From positions 1 through 37,643 of the forward strand of contig PUOC01000069.1 in assembly GCA_003551965.1 (NCBI GenBank): DNA of 37,643 bases, in the 5' to 3' direction. Shown piece after piece: positions 23,637 to 31,092 of the stretch. A program made the translations under genes and the position numbers. The stretch comes from Clostridiales bacterium (GTDB lineage: Bacteria > Bacillota > Limnochordia > Darwinibacteriales > B1SED10-159). The notes under the pieces are model-generated. The model made no database searches, was not told where the DNA came from, and worked only from the letters and a program-made list of their open reading frames with translations. How positions within the stretch are numbered: position 1 is the stretch's first letter; every line of letters begins with the position of its first letter.

Positions 23637-25823
23637 TCAAGCGCTCTGAGCACTGTCCTCAACCACAAGCACTTCTCCCTTGTAGGCATCAACCACCAGT
23701 GGCGTGCCATCGGCCACATCCATAATGTTCTTAGCTGAGATCACACAGGGGATACGCCGTTCGCGGGCTAGAATCGCAATGTGGCTCAGCATAGCCCCCG
23801 TTTCCGCCACGATGGCGCCGGCCTTTCGCAGCAGCGGCAGATAACCCATCTCAGCGTTTTGCACCACGATAATGTCTCCTTCATCCACTTTCCCAAAATC
23901 CTCTAGCCCCCGGACAACGCGGGCTGGCCCCTGTACCCTTCCTGCAGAAGCGGGGTAACCCTGGAATCTATCTTGAATCTCCGACTCTGCTAGGATAAAA
24001 GGTGGTTCATCGCCTTTGATAATCGCTGGCAGCCGGTATTCCTGCGCTTTCATCATATCTTCTTTCACTCTTGCGGCCTTGGCCTGGTAACTGGCACCCG
24101 CAAACTGAACGATATCGTCTAGATTCAGGTAGAAGATGTCATCAACGGCTGCCAGAGCATCCTGTTCCACCATCACCGCACCTAAGCGCAAAAACAGCTT
24201 CCGGAACAGGTGATAGCTGTAGGCGTAAAAATAGCTCAACTTGTTCTTCTTGTGCGTTGCCAGATCAGCCTTCGCCTTCTGACGCAGAAACCTGCGGCTC
24301 AGCACAGGCCGTCCCTCTGAAGTATCGGCTTCGGATCCATCCGCTGTCGCAAGCAGGGTATCGAGAATATCCTGTTTTTCCCTCCAAGTAGGTTGGGAGA
24401 AGTCATTGGTGTTGGCACTAAAGTGCCCGAAGCGCTCAAGCATCAACGCCTTCTGCTCCTCACGACTCCGCGTTCTTTTCCAGCTTAGAAAGCTATCAGG
24501 TTCATAGAGCGCGTTTTCCTGCAGATAAGCCGAAGCTGGCAACTGCATCTGCATGTCCTTCACAGCATTAAGGTAGCGCCTTTGCTTGGAGTAGATCATC
24601 AACGGCAGGATGATGTTGTACATAGCACCCTTTTGGTTGTGGGCCTGCAACTGTGGTAACAGCTCCAACAACTGTTCGTAAGACCTCGCCTCTGCAATAG
24701 CCGTTTCAAGCTGCAGCGACCGTTGATGATAGGCCTCCAGCTCCTTATCCAGGTTGCGGTACGTATTCTGGAACCGGCGATACACTGAAGCCATGCGAGG
24801 CAGCATCCGCAGCATGCCCAAGGTTGGTCGGAACTTGACCTGCACCCGCTCATCGTGAATGCCCTGCAGCTCTTCCAGAAACGCTTCGCGAAAGCCCATC
24901 TTTCTGAATGCGCCGCCCAAAACCCCCATATTGAAGTAGGCCTGGTAATGGAAGGGTTTGGCCAACTCTTCGGGATGGAGACCCGTGTCACCGATAATCG
25001 ATTCGAGAAGCTCCACCCATGCTTGATTCACTACAGGAATGTTGATATCCCAGACTAACGGCTTAATCAAGCCTGGAAGGTAGTTCTTGGCAATATCGTT
25101 CTTGTACACATTATATGCCTGGCCGGTAGTAATCGGTCGCACCTGCAGCCAGATGAAGGCGGAGCCATCGTAGGCCCATTCTACGTCAATAGGTACACCT
25201 ACACGCCGTTCCACACGTGCCGCATCCCGGCAAAACGAAACAACCTTTGCGGCGGGGATAGGCAGTTGCTCGTCAGAATCATACAACAGCTGCTTCCACT
25301 TGTACTTCAAACGGATGGGTGCAGTGCCCCCTTGAACCAGTTGATCTCCCAAACCCTGAACGGCCTCCAAGAGCAATTCATTGGCGCTGGTCACAGGATT
25401 TTTGCTGAAGAGAACGCCGGAATAGACGGGTTTAATCATCTCTTGAACCATAATAACATCCTGCTTCGAAGAATCGCTGCCGGCAACCGCCTCATAACTG
25501 GCGGCCACCTCCTCCATTCCGTGGTACACCTCTTGAACGGTGGCCAAGTCCAACACCGTAACAAACTGGCCGGCTTTGGAACTATCGAGACTATCCTCCT
25601 CGCCCTTGGCCGAGCGAACGCAGTATCTCATATCTGCATCCAACTGCGCTGCCAGGAAGTCCTCGATCATGGGCCTCTGGGCACGCACCGCTTCCACAGT
25701 AATGCGATCCGCCACTAAGCCATACGTCTTCGGAATCTTGATACCGCTGCGCTTCAGTTCACTAAGCCCAAAGAACTTGTAGCTCATGTTCGCAACGGCT
25801 TCGTCGATCGTTACCCATTTCAT
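23637..25823 (-). CDS. PEP-synthase-like / rifampin-phosphotransferase-like dikinase
   Basis: 728 residues from ATG 25823, which overlaps the stop of the upstream gene (ATGA) and has AAGGCGG 8 bases upstream; the track's GTG 25832 is less likely. The N-terminal third is an ATP-grasp domain of the PEP synthase/PPDK type (YCVRSAKGEEDSLDSSKAGQF; LLEAVQGLGDQLVQGG; VPIDVEWAYDGSAFIWLQVRPIT). A helical middle follows (about 260-610), then a swivelling phosphohistidine domain at the C-terminus with catalytic His about 681 in ETGAMLSHIAILARE. There is no PEP-binding TIM barrel. This order (ATP-grasp, helical, His domain) is that of rifampin phosphotransferase, which transfers the beta-phosphate of ATP to a small molecule. 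The target here is unknown and would be set by the middle domain. Confidence 0.88.
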   Translation of the reverse strand: MKWVTIDEAVANMSYKFFGLSELKRSGIKIPKTYGLVADRITVEAVRAQRPMIEDFLAAQLDADMRYCVRSAKGEEDSLDSSKAGQFVTVLDLATVQEVYHGMEEVAASYEAVAGSDSSKQDVIMVQEMIKPVYSGVLFSKNPVTSANELLLEAVQGLGDQLVQGGTAPIRLKYKWKQLLYDSDEQLPIPAAKVVSFCRDAARVERRVGVPIDVEWAYDGSAFIWLQVRPITTGQAYNVYKNDIAKNYLPGLIKPLVWDINIPVVNQAWVELLESIIGDTGLHPEELAKPFHYQAYFNMGVLGGAFRKMGFREAFLEELQGIHDERVQVKFRPTLGMLRMLPRMASVYRRFQNTYRNLDKELEAYHQRSLQLETAIAEARSYEQLLELLPQLQAHNQKGAMYNIILPLMIYSKQRRYLNAVKDMQMQLPASAYLQENALYEPDSFLSWKRTRSREEQKALMLERFGHFSANTNDFSQPTWREKQDILDTLLATADGSEADTSEGRPVLSRRFLRQKAKADLATHKKNKLSYFYAYSYHLFRKLFLRLGAVMVEQDALAAVDDIFYLNLDDIVQFAGASYQAKAARVKEDMMKAQEYRLPAIIKGDEPPFILAESEIQDRFQGYPASAGRVQGPARVVRGLEDFGKVDEGDIIVVQNAEMGYLPLLRKAGAIVAETGAMLSHIAILARERRIPCVISAKNIMDVADGTPLVVDAYKGEVLVVEDSAQSA

Positions 25824-26290
25824 GCTTGGCACCGCCTTTTGTGCTTTTCCAATAACCTCTCCAACCGGGGCCTATTATGCCGCTGGATCATAATGAATGG
25901 AATATCAAATATCGTTAGTCCCACTGCCCAAAACAGGCCGAATGGGAACGGATGCAGTAGGCAATAGATCACCAGCGAACCCAAACCCAACCAGTGAATA
26001 GCCTCCGCTCGCATGGTCTCTAAGACGAAGGTCCCCAAATAGGCTGTCTGTGACGATTCTAGGCGCGCCTTGGCAAATCCGCGATCGTTGATCTGCCCAC
26101 CGTCGGGAAACAGGTGTTTCCAGCGGTGGATGAAAAACCAGCGCTTGTACACCTGGCCACCCTGCTCCCACCCACGCGGACGAAACCATGCCCGGTACTT
26201 GGCATACACTTTATCAGGCGTCTTGTGGCAGATATATACTGCAAGCATATGTAAGCTGAACCAGATCAGAGCATCCCGCAGTATCCACAT
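25820..26290 (-). CDS. CrtO-type acyltransferase (glycosyl-4,4'-diaponeurosporenoate acyltransferase family)
   Basis: 156 residues. Membrane protein with an N-terminal helix (ALIWFSLHMLAVYI) and a C-terminal helical pair (WLGLGSLVIYCLLHPFPFGLFWAVGLTIFDIPFIM). The central part YKRWFFIHRWKHLFPDGGQ, FAKARLES, then FVLETMRAEAIHW matches the CrtO acyltransferase family of staphylococcal carotenoid (staphyloxanthin) synthesis, with conserved W, LPDGG-like and ET.RAE.xHW residues. No carotenoid genes are present here, so the acceptor is probably another lipid or glycolipid. It lies 5 bases after a PlsY-like gene and overlaps the dikinase start, so expression is tightly coupled. Confidence 0.85.
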   Translation of the reverse strand: MWILRDALIWFSLHMLAVYICHKTPDKVYAKYRAWFRPRGWEQGGQVYKRWFFIHRWKHLFPDGGQINDRGFAKARLESSQTAYLGTFVLETMRAEAIHWLGLGSLVIYCLLHPFPFGLFWAVGLTIFDIPFIMIQRHNRPRLERLLEKHKRRCQA

Positions 26291-26295
26291 CGACG

Positions 26296-26883
26296 TTACC
26301 GCCCCACCCCTGCATATTTAAAATCATCTCGCTGTTCGCGATTCTGCGTGGCTAAGAGCACAACCAATGCCATCGCCAGCCCAAAGATCAACCAACTCCC
26401 TTCCACAATGAAGAGCAGCAGTGGACTCGCAGCTAAAGCCACACCAACGCCGATCCGGGAGTTCTTGGTTACAAAGAACAAGAAGCCCCAAAGCACCAGC
26501 AAAACTGCTGTGGCCAAGGGTGCCAACCAGAGCAGCCCCCACATAGTGATCGTCCTGGCCTTACTTCCCCGAAATCGAAGAAAGACCGGGAACACGTTCC
26601 CGATGATCAAGGCGGCCAAGAGGACGTAGAGCTCATCTCGCCCAAGTCCCAACCAATACTGGGCAGCGAGCAGGACAGTAAACACCTTCAACACATCCGT
26701 CAGCACCGAAATATAACCTACCCAGCATGGGGCGTGTTGGAATGTGTTGGCAATACCCACATTCTTTGTCCCCACCTTCTGGAGCTCGACGCCAGTGGTC
26801 CACCGAGTCAAGATGTAACTGACCGGGATACTTCCGACCAAGTATGCGACTAGAACCAGTGCCGCCAGCAAGGCCAGGTCCAT
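26296..26883 (-). CDS. PlsY-like glycerol-3-phosphate acyltransferase, divergent paralogue
   Basis: 195 residues, five or so membrane helices. It opens with LVGSIPVSYILTRW (PlsY motif 1) and contains GTKNVGIANTFQHAP, the counterpart of GSGNxGATN (motif 2), then AALIIGNVFPVFLRFRGSKART, where true PlsY has FKGGKG (motif 3). PlsY transfers acyl from acyl-phosphate to glycerol 3-phosphate. The changed glycine-rich motifs (GTKN for GSGN, GSKA for GGKG) suggest altered donor or acceptor use. GGAGGGAGG sits just before the ATG. It starts 65 bases after the SDR gene and is followed directly by a CrtO-type acyltransferase. This is likely an accessory copy; a housekeeping PlsY should exist elsewhere. 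Confidence 0.85.
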   Translation of the reverse strand: MDLALLAALVLVAYLVGSIPVSYILTRWTTGVELQKVGTKNVGIANTFQHAPCWVGYISVLTDVLKVFTVLLAAQYWLGLGRDELYVLLAALIIGNVFPVFLRFRGSKARTITMWGLLWLAPLATAVLLVLWGFLFFVTKNSRIGVGVALAASPLLLFIVEGSWLIFGLAMALVVLLATQNREQRDDFKYAGVGR

Positions 26884-26948
26884 ATCCTCCCTCCTTCAAC
26901 TCTCAAGCACGCCTCGGCTTCAGGCGGGTCAAGGTCCGTCATCGGCCT

Positions 26949-27737
26949 TCATGAGAACAAATCGCGTTTGACGAATAACGACATGAGAAAACGCCACACG
27001 ATTTTTCGCGGCGTTAGCCAGCTGATACGCGTTCCCGTTCTTGGGCTGCGGTCGATCCGTTGCGCAAGAAACTGTGTAACAGTCTCGGGCTTGTCCCCCA
27101 AGATGTTAAAAACTCGAACCACTTCGGGTCTTGGTGCCACCGAAGACCCAAAGCCCGCCGGATGCTTCACGAGATCGGTCACCACCATACCCGGACTCAA
27201 GAGGCACGCCTTGACACCGGAACCCCGCAGTTCCTTCGCCAGGGCCTTGGTGAAATACGTCAACCCCCTTTTGGTGCTTCCGTAAAGACTCAGTCCCCGG
27301 CGCATTTCGTTATTGCTGCCGAAGCCTTCCATGTTGTAGATGGTGCCATACCCCTGTTCGATCATACCAGCAGCGGCCACTTGCGAGCCATAAACAACAC
27401 CCACAAGGTTCGTGTCCACCAACCTCTGCACCTCGTCAGCAGTCACCTCCCATATGGATGTCTCTGTATGGACGATCCCAGCATTGTTGATCCATATGTC
27501 CACAGTCCCCCAATGGCTCTGTGCCCGTCGCCACAACGTCTCGACTTCCTTGCGATCTGTAACATCGCAAAGCACGCATTGCACTTGATAGCCTTGGGTC
27601 GCCAAGGATGCGGCGGCCCGGTGGAGATTATCGCTGTTGACTCCAGATAAGGTAACCCTGTATCCCATCTCTAAAAATCGTTGTGCCAAGGCAAACCCGA
27701 TTCCTCTGCTGCTACCTGTAATGACAATGTTTTTCAC
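26949..27737 (-). CDS. Short-chain dehydrogenase/reductase resembling the NYC1/NOL type
   Basis: 262 residues from GTG 27737, chosen because AAGGCGG lies 8 bases before it; the track's ATG 27755 has no ribosome site. Classical Rossmann motifs: TGSSRGIG (7-14), NNAG (84-87), catalytic YGSTK (Tyr152, Lys156). Instead of the usual N-x-S-S before the Tyr it reads YNMEGFGSNNE, like the FNMDGAGSDG segment of chlorophyll b reductases (NYC1/NOL), so that subfamily is the closest match; pipelines may label it chlorophyll(ide) b reductase although no chlorophyll is expected. It reduces a ketone or aldehyde with NAD(P)H. First gene of the lipid/ECF unit, downstream of two palindromes. Confidence 0.9.
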   Translation of the reverse strand: MKNIVITGSSRGIGFALAQRFLEMGYRVTLSGVNSDNLHRAAASLATQGYQVQCVLCDVTDRKEVETLWRRAQSHWGTVDIWINNAGIVHTETSIWEVTADEVQRLVDTNLVGVVYGSQVAAAGMIEQGYGTIYNMEGFGSNNEMRRGLSLYGSTKRGLTYFTKALAKELRGSGVKACLLSPGMVVTDLVKHPAGFGSSVAPRPEVVRVFNILGDKPETVTQFLAQRIDRSPRTGTRISWLTPRKIVWRFLMSLFVKRDLFS

Positions 27738-27892
27738 GCCACCTACCGCCTTCATAGTTACAGTTACAAGACCTAACTATTCCTATTAGAATTATTGTAT
27801 TCCATAGCGCACAGTGGATATCCTTTGAAAAACGTACACGTTGCGCTCTGAAATCCAGCCCCCATTGCCTCGGTCCGAGAGTCTACACACCA

Positions 27893-27912
27893 TGACGTGT
27901 ATTGTCACGTCA
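27893..27912. promoter_or_regulatory. Palindrome TGACGTG-N6-CACGTCA upstream of the SDR operon
   Basis: Exact 7-bp inverted repeat with a 6-base spacer, about 155 bases upstream of the SDR start. The symmetry and spacing are typical of operators for dimeric regulators. The cognate protein is not in the window. Confidence 0.5.
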
Positions 27913-27944
27913 GAGTCTCATTTGCTTCGAACTTTGCGACTGAC

Positions 27945-27967
27945 TACCATCAAAGAATCTGATGGTA
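27945..27967. promoter_or_regulatory. Palindrome TACCATCA-N7-TGATGGTA upstream of the SDR operon
   Basis: Exact 8-bp inverted repeat with a 7-base spacer, about 210 bases upstream of the SDR start and 33 bases from the TGACGTG palindrome. It may be a second operator or a small hairpin. Confidence 0.45.
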
Positions 27968-28921
27968 TAGCAAACGAGAGCAACAGCGGATTACTGCGTC
28001 ACTGAAATCCCACGGCACTTAAGACATGCTCTCGCGCGGCGAAAACGAAATCTCCCGATGTTTTGTCGACACTTGTGTGGACAAAATTCAATGGGCTTCA
28101 CTCACCGAAATGCCACTCGTTGTTCACCGTTCATCACTACGCTCTGTTCACTGCCCTTCCAAAGCTGAGCTCTGCTAACTATCGCGATTCGTCTAACAAG
28201 ATCTCTGGCTGCTTCCACGCGTTGAAGATGCACACATCGCAGTTCCTTTCGTCTTTTTCATCCGTCGCGCGAGCCTGAAAACAAAAATGAGTATGTCCAT
28301 TTTCGATACCCCGCCATCCATTTTATGACAAAAACTCCAGAAATCTGACGGGTTTTTCTCGAGGAAGCCGTCATTCTGCATAGTAGAGTTTTCAAGGAAC
28401 ATTGATGCAATCCCGCACCACAACAGGCACGACACTGATACCGTCACCAAAACATCTACCTGCTACGATGGCAGAAACCAACCTTTATCACGTTTCCATT
28501 CTCGGCGGACAGTACCACAAACTCAGAAAGACCGGATAGATATCCTGCCCGAGGCCCATCGTCCAGATCCTGGAGTTCTTAAAAGTCATTTGCTTCGCCC
28601 TGATCCGGGACTATCCTTCGGATCGGAGTTCGTTGTCCGCCGACTTTCGGGCCGGCCCTCCCCGGACGTCAACGGATCGAGGAAAAAGCAAAATACACCG
28701 GTCCCAGAAACCGAGGTCGCTGGGCTGTTGTGTAGCTTTTTGGACGACAGCTCGTCGAAAACAATCTCGAACGTATAGCCGTCGAAGATGTTGATTGCCA
28801 CCGCTTCGTCGTCCCAACGGACGCTTGCCCGCAGATAAGCCATGAACTAGTGCAGATGCCAGTTAGGGCTGGAATGGGCCGATCGCAGCACACCGCCGTA
28901 TTGGCCCGCGCCCCACTCGAC
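27968..28921. other. About 950 bp without a convincing gene
   Basis: Short ORFs only. A minus-strand reading at 28586-28843 begins MAYLRASVRWDDEAVAINIFDGYTF, which looks protein-like for about 40 residues, then becomes low-complexity; it has no good ribosome site and is probably a relic or chance. No terminator was found for the barrel gene that ends at 28922 on the minus strand. Confidence 0.4.
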
Positions 28922-30220
28922 CTAAAACGTCACGCTGTAACGCAGCCCGGCCACCCACTGCGTGCTACTAAAGCCAAACTCCGCCATGTCATCCCCGTAG
29001 TACCAGCTAACGCCGGCGTAGGGTCGGATGTCGTTCCAGCCGCGGTGGCTGATCTGCGCCGTCACCTGGCCAGACGCGTCGTCCAAATTCCCCAGCCACA
29101 GGCTTGTTGCCGAAAACCGAGTCCGCAGCAGTTCGCTCCACTGCAGAGACAGAGCTCCGTAGTGGCGCCCCGGCTGACTCAGGTCTGCTGGCGCCAGTTC
29201 GCCCGACAAGAGCAGCAACGGAAATGCGGGGTGCCCCAGTACACTCGCGTCCTTATATCCCTCACCATTGTAGAAATACTGCCCGGCGGCGCCGATAGTA
29301 AAGAGACGATCTGGATCGCGCCGATTCACACGAAACCCCACCGATGCCTGCAGCTGCAGATCCTCCCGGCTCTCGGCCCGCAGCCGCCCATCCTCACCCA
29401 CGACAGCATAGCGGCGATCCGTTCCGGCCGCTACCACCGCCTCGCCAAAGACGGCCACAGTCCCCGCGATCGTCGACGAAAGCGTCAACATCGCCCGAGG
29501 AACTCGATCCGGCCGATAGAAGGCACCAAGTCCCCACTCCGTCCGGCCCGTCACAAACGTCAACCGCGGCGCCACCGCCAAGCGAACGCCATCGTCTGCC
29601 TCATCCCACAACGTAAACAGATGGAAATCCCAGTGCCGCTGGGGATAGTGCACCCGCAGCGCTATAGGCCCTTCCCGCAACGCCTCAGGCTCTTCCGGAT
29701 CCAGGCGCCCTACACTGATGACATCGGCCGGGCTGAAGAAATACCCCACACCCCAGCGCACTGTCTGCTTTCCCGTGCGGAAGAAAACCTTCTGGGAAGC
29801 GTTCCAGTCGACAAACCATTCCAACAACCGGCCCTTGAGATGCCCATCGTCCGGATACTCTAACTCCAGATCCCCCTGGACAAACAGCCGCGTCGCAGCA
29901 CTCGGGCGCCAGTCTGCATAGAGCCGCGTACTGCCGACCGCTGACGCACCCTGTCGACTAACCAACGAGTCTGCATCCGCGTGCGTCCACTCCCAATCCA
30001 GCCCAAACCGGCCGCCCAAATCCAGCGAACCTGGCGCAATGAGCAGTGTGGCGTGATCAGCCTGCGAATCTTCGTCAATAACCAGCATTTCATCACCAAA
30101 CAAATCATCACCAAACAGTTCGTCCCTCTCGCTCGCTTGAGCCAGACCTACATCCAGCTCCACTAGAACCACCAGTAGGCTTGCTGCCACTAAAAGGGTC
30201 AGCGCTGCCCATCGTACCAT
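28922..30220 (-). CDS. Predicted outer-membrane beta-barrel protein
   Basis: 432 residues. Signal peptide (LTLLVAASLLVVLVELDVGLAQA) followed by an acidic linker (DELFGDDLFGDEMLVIDED), then about 370 residues of alternating amphipathic strands with aromatic girdles (FGLDWEWTHA, TRLYADWRP, RLFVQGDLELEYP, ASVGFRV). It ends AGLRYSVTF, a C-terminal aromatic beta-signal recognised by the BAM machinery. The segment FRTGKQTVRWGVGYFFSPADVIS (G-K/R-Q-x-x-W-G then SPxD) recurs in large porin-like barrels. This is the strongest sign of an outer membrane. AAGGAG is 9 bases from the ATG. It starts 16 bases after the LolA-like gene, so it is probably the outer-membrane partner of that carrier and the ABC exporter upstream. 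Confidence 0.82.
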   Translation of the reverse strand: MVRWAALTLLVAASLLVVLVELDVGLAQASERDELFGDDLFGDEMLVIDEDSQADHATLLIAPGSLDLGGRFGLDWEWTHADADSLVSRQGASAVGSTRLYADWRPSAATRLFVQGDLELEYPDDGHLKGRLLEWFVDWNASQKVFFRTGKQTVRWGVGYFFSPADVISVGRLDPEEPEALREGPIALRVHYPQRHWDFHLFTLWDEADDGVRLAVAPRLTFVTGRTEWGLGAFYRPDRVPRAMLTLSSTIAGTVAVFGEAVVAAGTDRRYAVVGEDGRLRAESREDLQLQASVGFRVNRRDPDRLFTIGAAGQYFYNGEGYKDASVLGHPAFPLLLLSGELAPADLSQPGRHYGALSLQWSELLRTRFSATSLWLGNLDDASGQVTAQISHRGWNDIRPYAGVSWYYGDDMAEFGFSSTQWVAGLRYSVTF

Positions 30221-30236
30221 GACCTCCAGCTCCTTC

Positions 30237-31016
30237 CTAGCGGTTCACCTGCTCGAGATAAGCCCTTGTAAACACATAGTCCGGGATCGGCTGCACTGAC
30301 ATCTCGCTGAACGCGATCTGGGTTCGCTGCCCCTCGGCCAGCTCGTCCACGAACACCATTTGGCGAGGTATCACACTGTCACCCACACGCGCGTAACTGG
30401 GAAACAAAGCCGTGCGCATCAGCCGCTGCGTCAGCGAATACTCTTCCACTTTTAGGATTAGCGCGTTCTCTTGCGTCACCCACAGCTTCAAATAGGGGTA
30501 GGTCACCTCATCGTGCAGCGCCGCCAGCAACACAATGTACACGCTGTTGACACCGAGTTGCCCCTCCGTGTACTCCGTGATCTCGTAGTCCTCGGCGTAA
30601 CTCCAGGCCGTGAAATCGGAATTGCGCGCATCCGAATCCTGAAACGTCTCCTTGAGTGATGTGTGGGAAAACTGGCGGCTGGAGGGATCATAGAACCAAA
30701 GATTCTCGCCGTCCATCAGGTAGCCCTGGCCCCGCTGCACTCGCGGTTCCTGGATGAGCATCGCGAACTGGTCCTCCCGATCGCGACGAAACTGCCGGAC
30801 AACTGTCTGCTCCACACCTTTCTCCGGATCCTCGGTAATCACGGTCAACAGGGCCGCAAAGTCGCCGTCTCCAAACGTACTGCGCGTGTCCACCTCCCGC
30901 AGAATCGTCTCGATATGGGCGAAATCCTCCGCCCCCGCCGCCGATTGCAGGCCGCCGCCCAACACAAGCAGCATTCCCAAGACAACAGCTGCCCGCAGGC
31001 AAATGGTGTTCCTCAT
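30237..31016 (-). CDS. LolA-like outer-membrane lipoprotein-sorting protein
   Basis: 259 residues. Signal peptide (AAVVLGMLLVLGGGLQSAAGA, cleaved before EDFA). The core YLMDGENLWFYDPSSRQF followed by DARNSDFTAWSYAEDYEI matches the LolA-like family usually annotated as outer membrane lipoprotein-sorting protein (pattern NLW.Y.P ... GSDFS..D). These proteins form an open half-barrel that carries lipidated cargo through the periplasm. AGGAGG lies 7 bases before the ATG. It is encoded between two exporter permeases and a beta-barrel, consistent with shuttling cargo from ABC exporter to outer membrane. True LolA is shorter (about 200); this belongs to the larger relatives that often pair with RND or MacB-type transporters. 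Confidence 0.88.
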   Translation of the reverse strand: MRNTICLRAAVVLGMLLVLGGGLQSAAGAEDFAHIETILREVDTRSTFGDGDFAALLTVITEDPEKGVEQTVVRQFRRDREDQFAMLIQEPRVQRGQGYLMDGENLWFYDPSSRQFSHTSLKETFQDSDARNSDFTAWSYAEDYEITEYTEGQLGVNSVYIVLLAALHDEVTYPYLKLWVTQENALILKVEEYSLTQRLMRTALFPSYARVGDSVIPRQMVFVDELAEGQRTQIAFSEMSVQPIPDYVFTRAYLEQVNR

Positions 31017-31092
31017 GGGTTTTCCTCCTATCGTTAGAGCTTCGTTAACTGACGCTCAAAAGTTCCAAAACGCCACCACTGCAGCCCTCGCG

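Noticed and set aside
28586-28843. 85-residue minus-strand ORF beginning MAYLRASVRWDD
   Set aside because: First half is protein-like, but the second half is low-complexity and there is no ribosome site; not supported as a gene.
28850-29863. 337-residue plus-strand ORF
   Set aside because: Antisense of the beta-barrel gene; rich in Arg, Pro and His as expected for a shadow frame.
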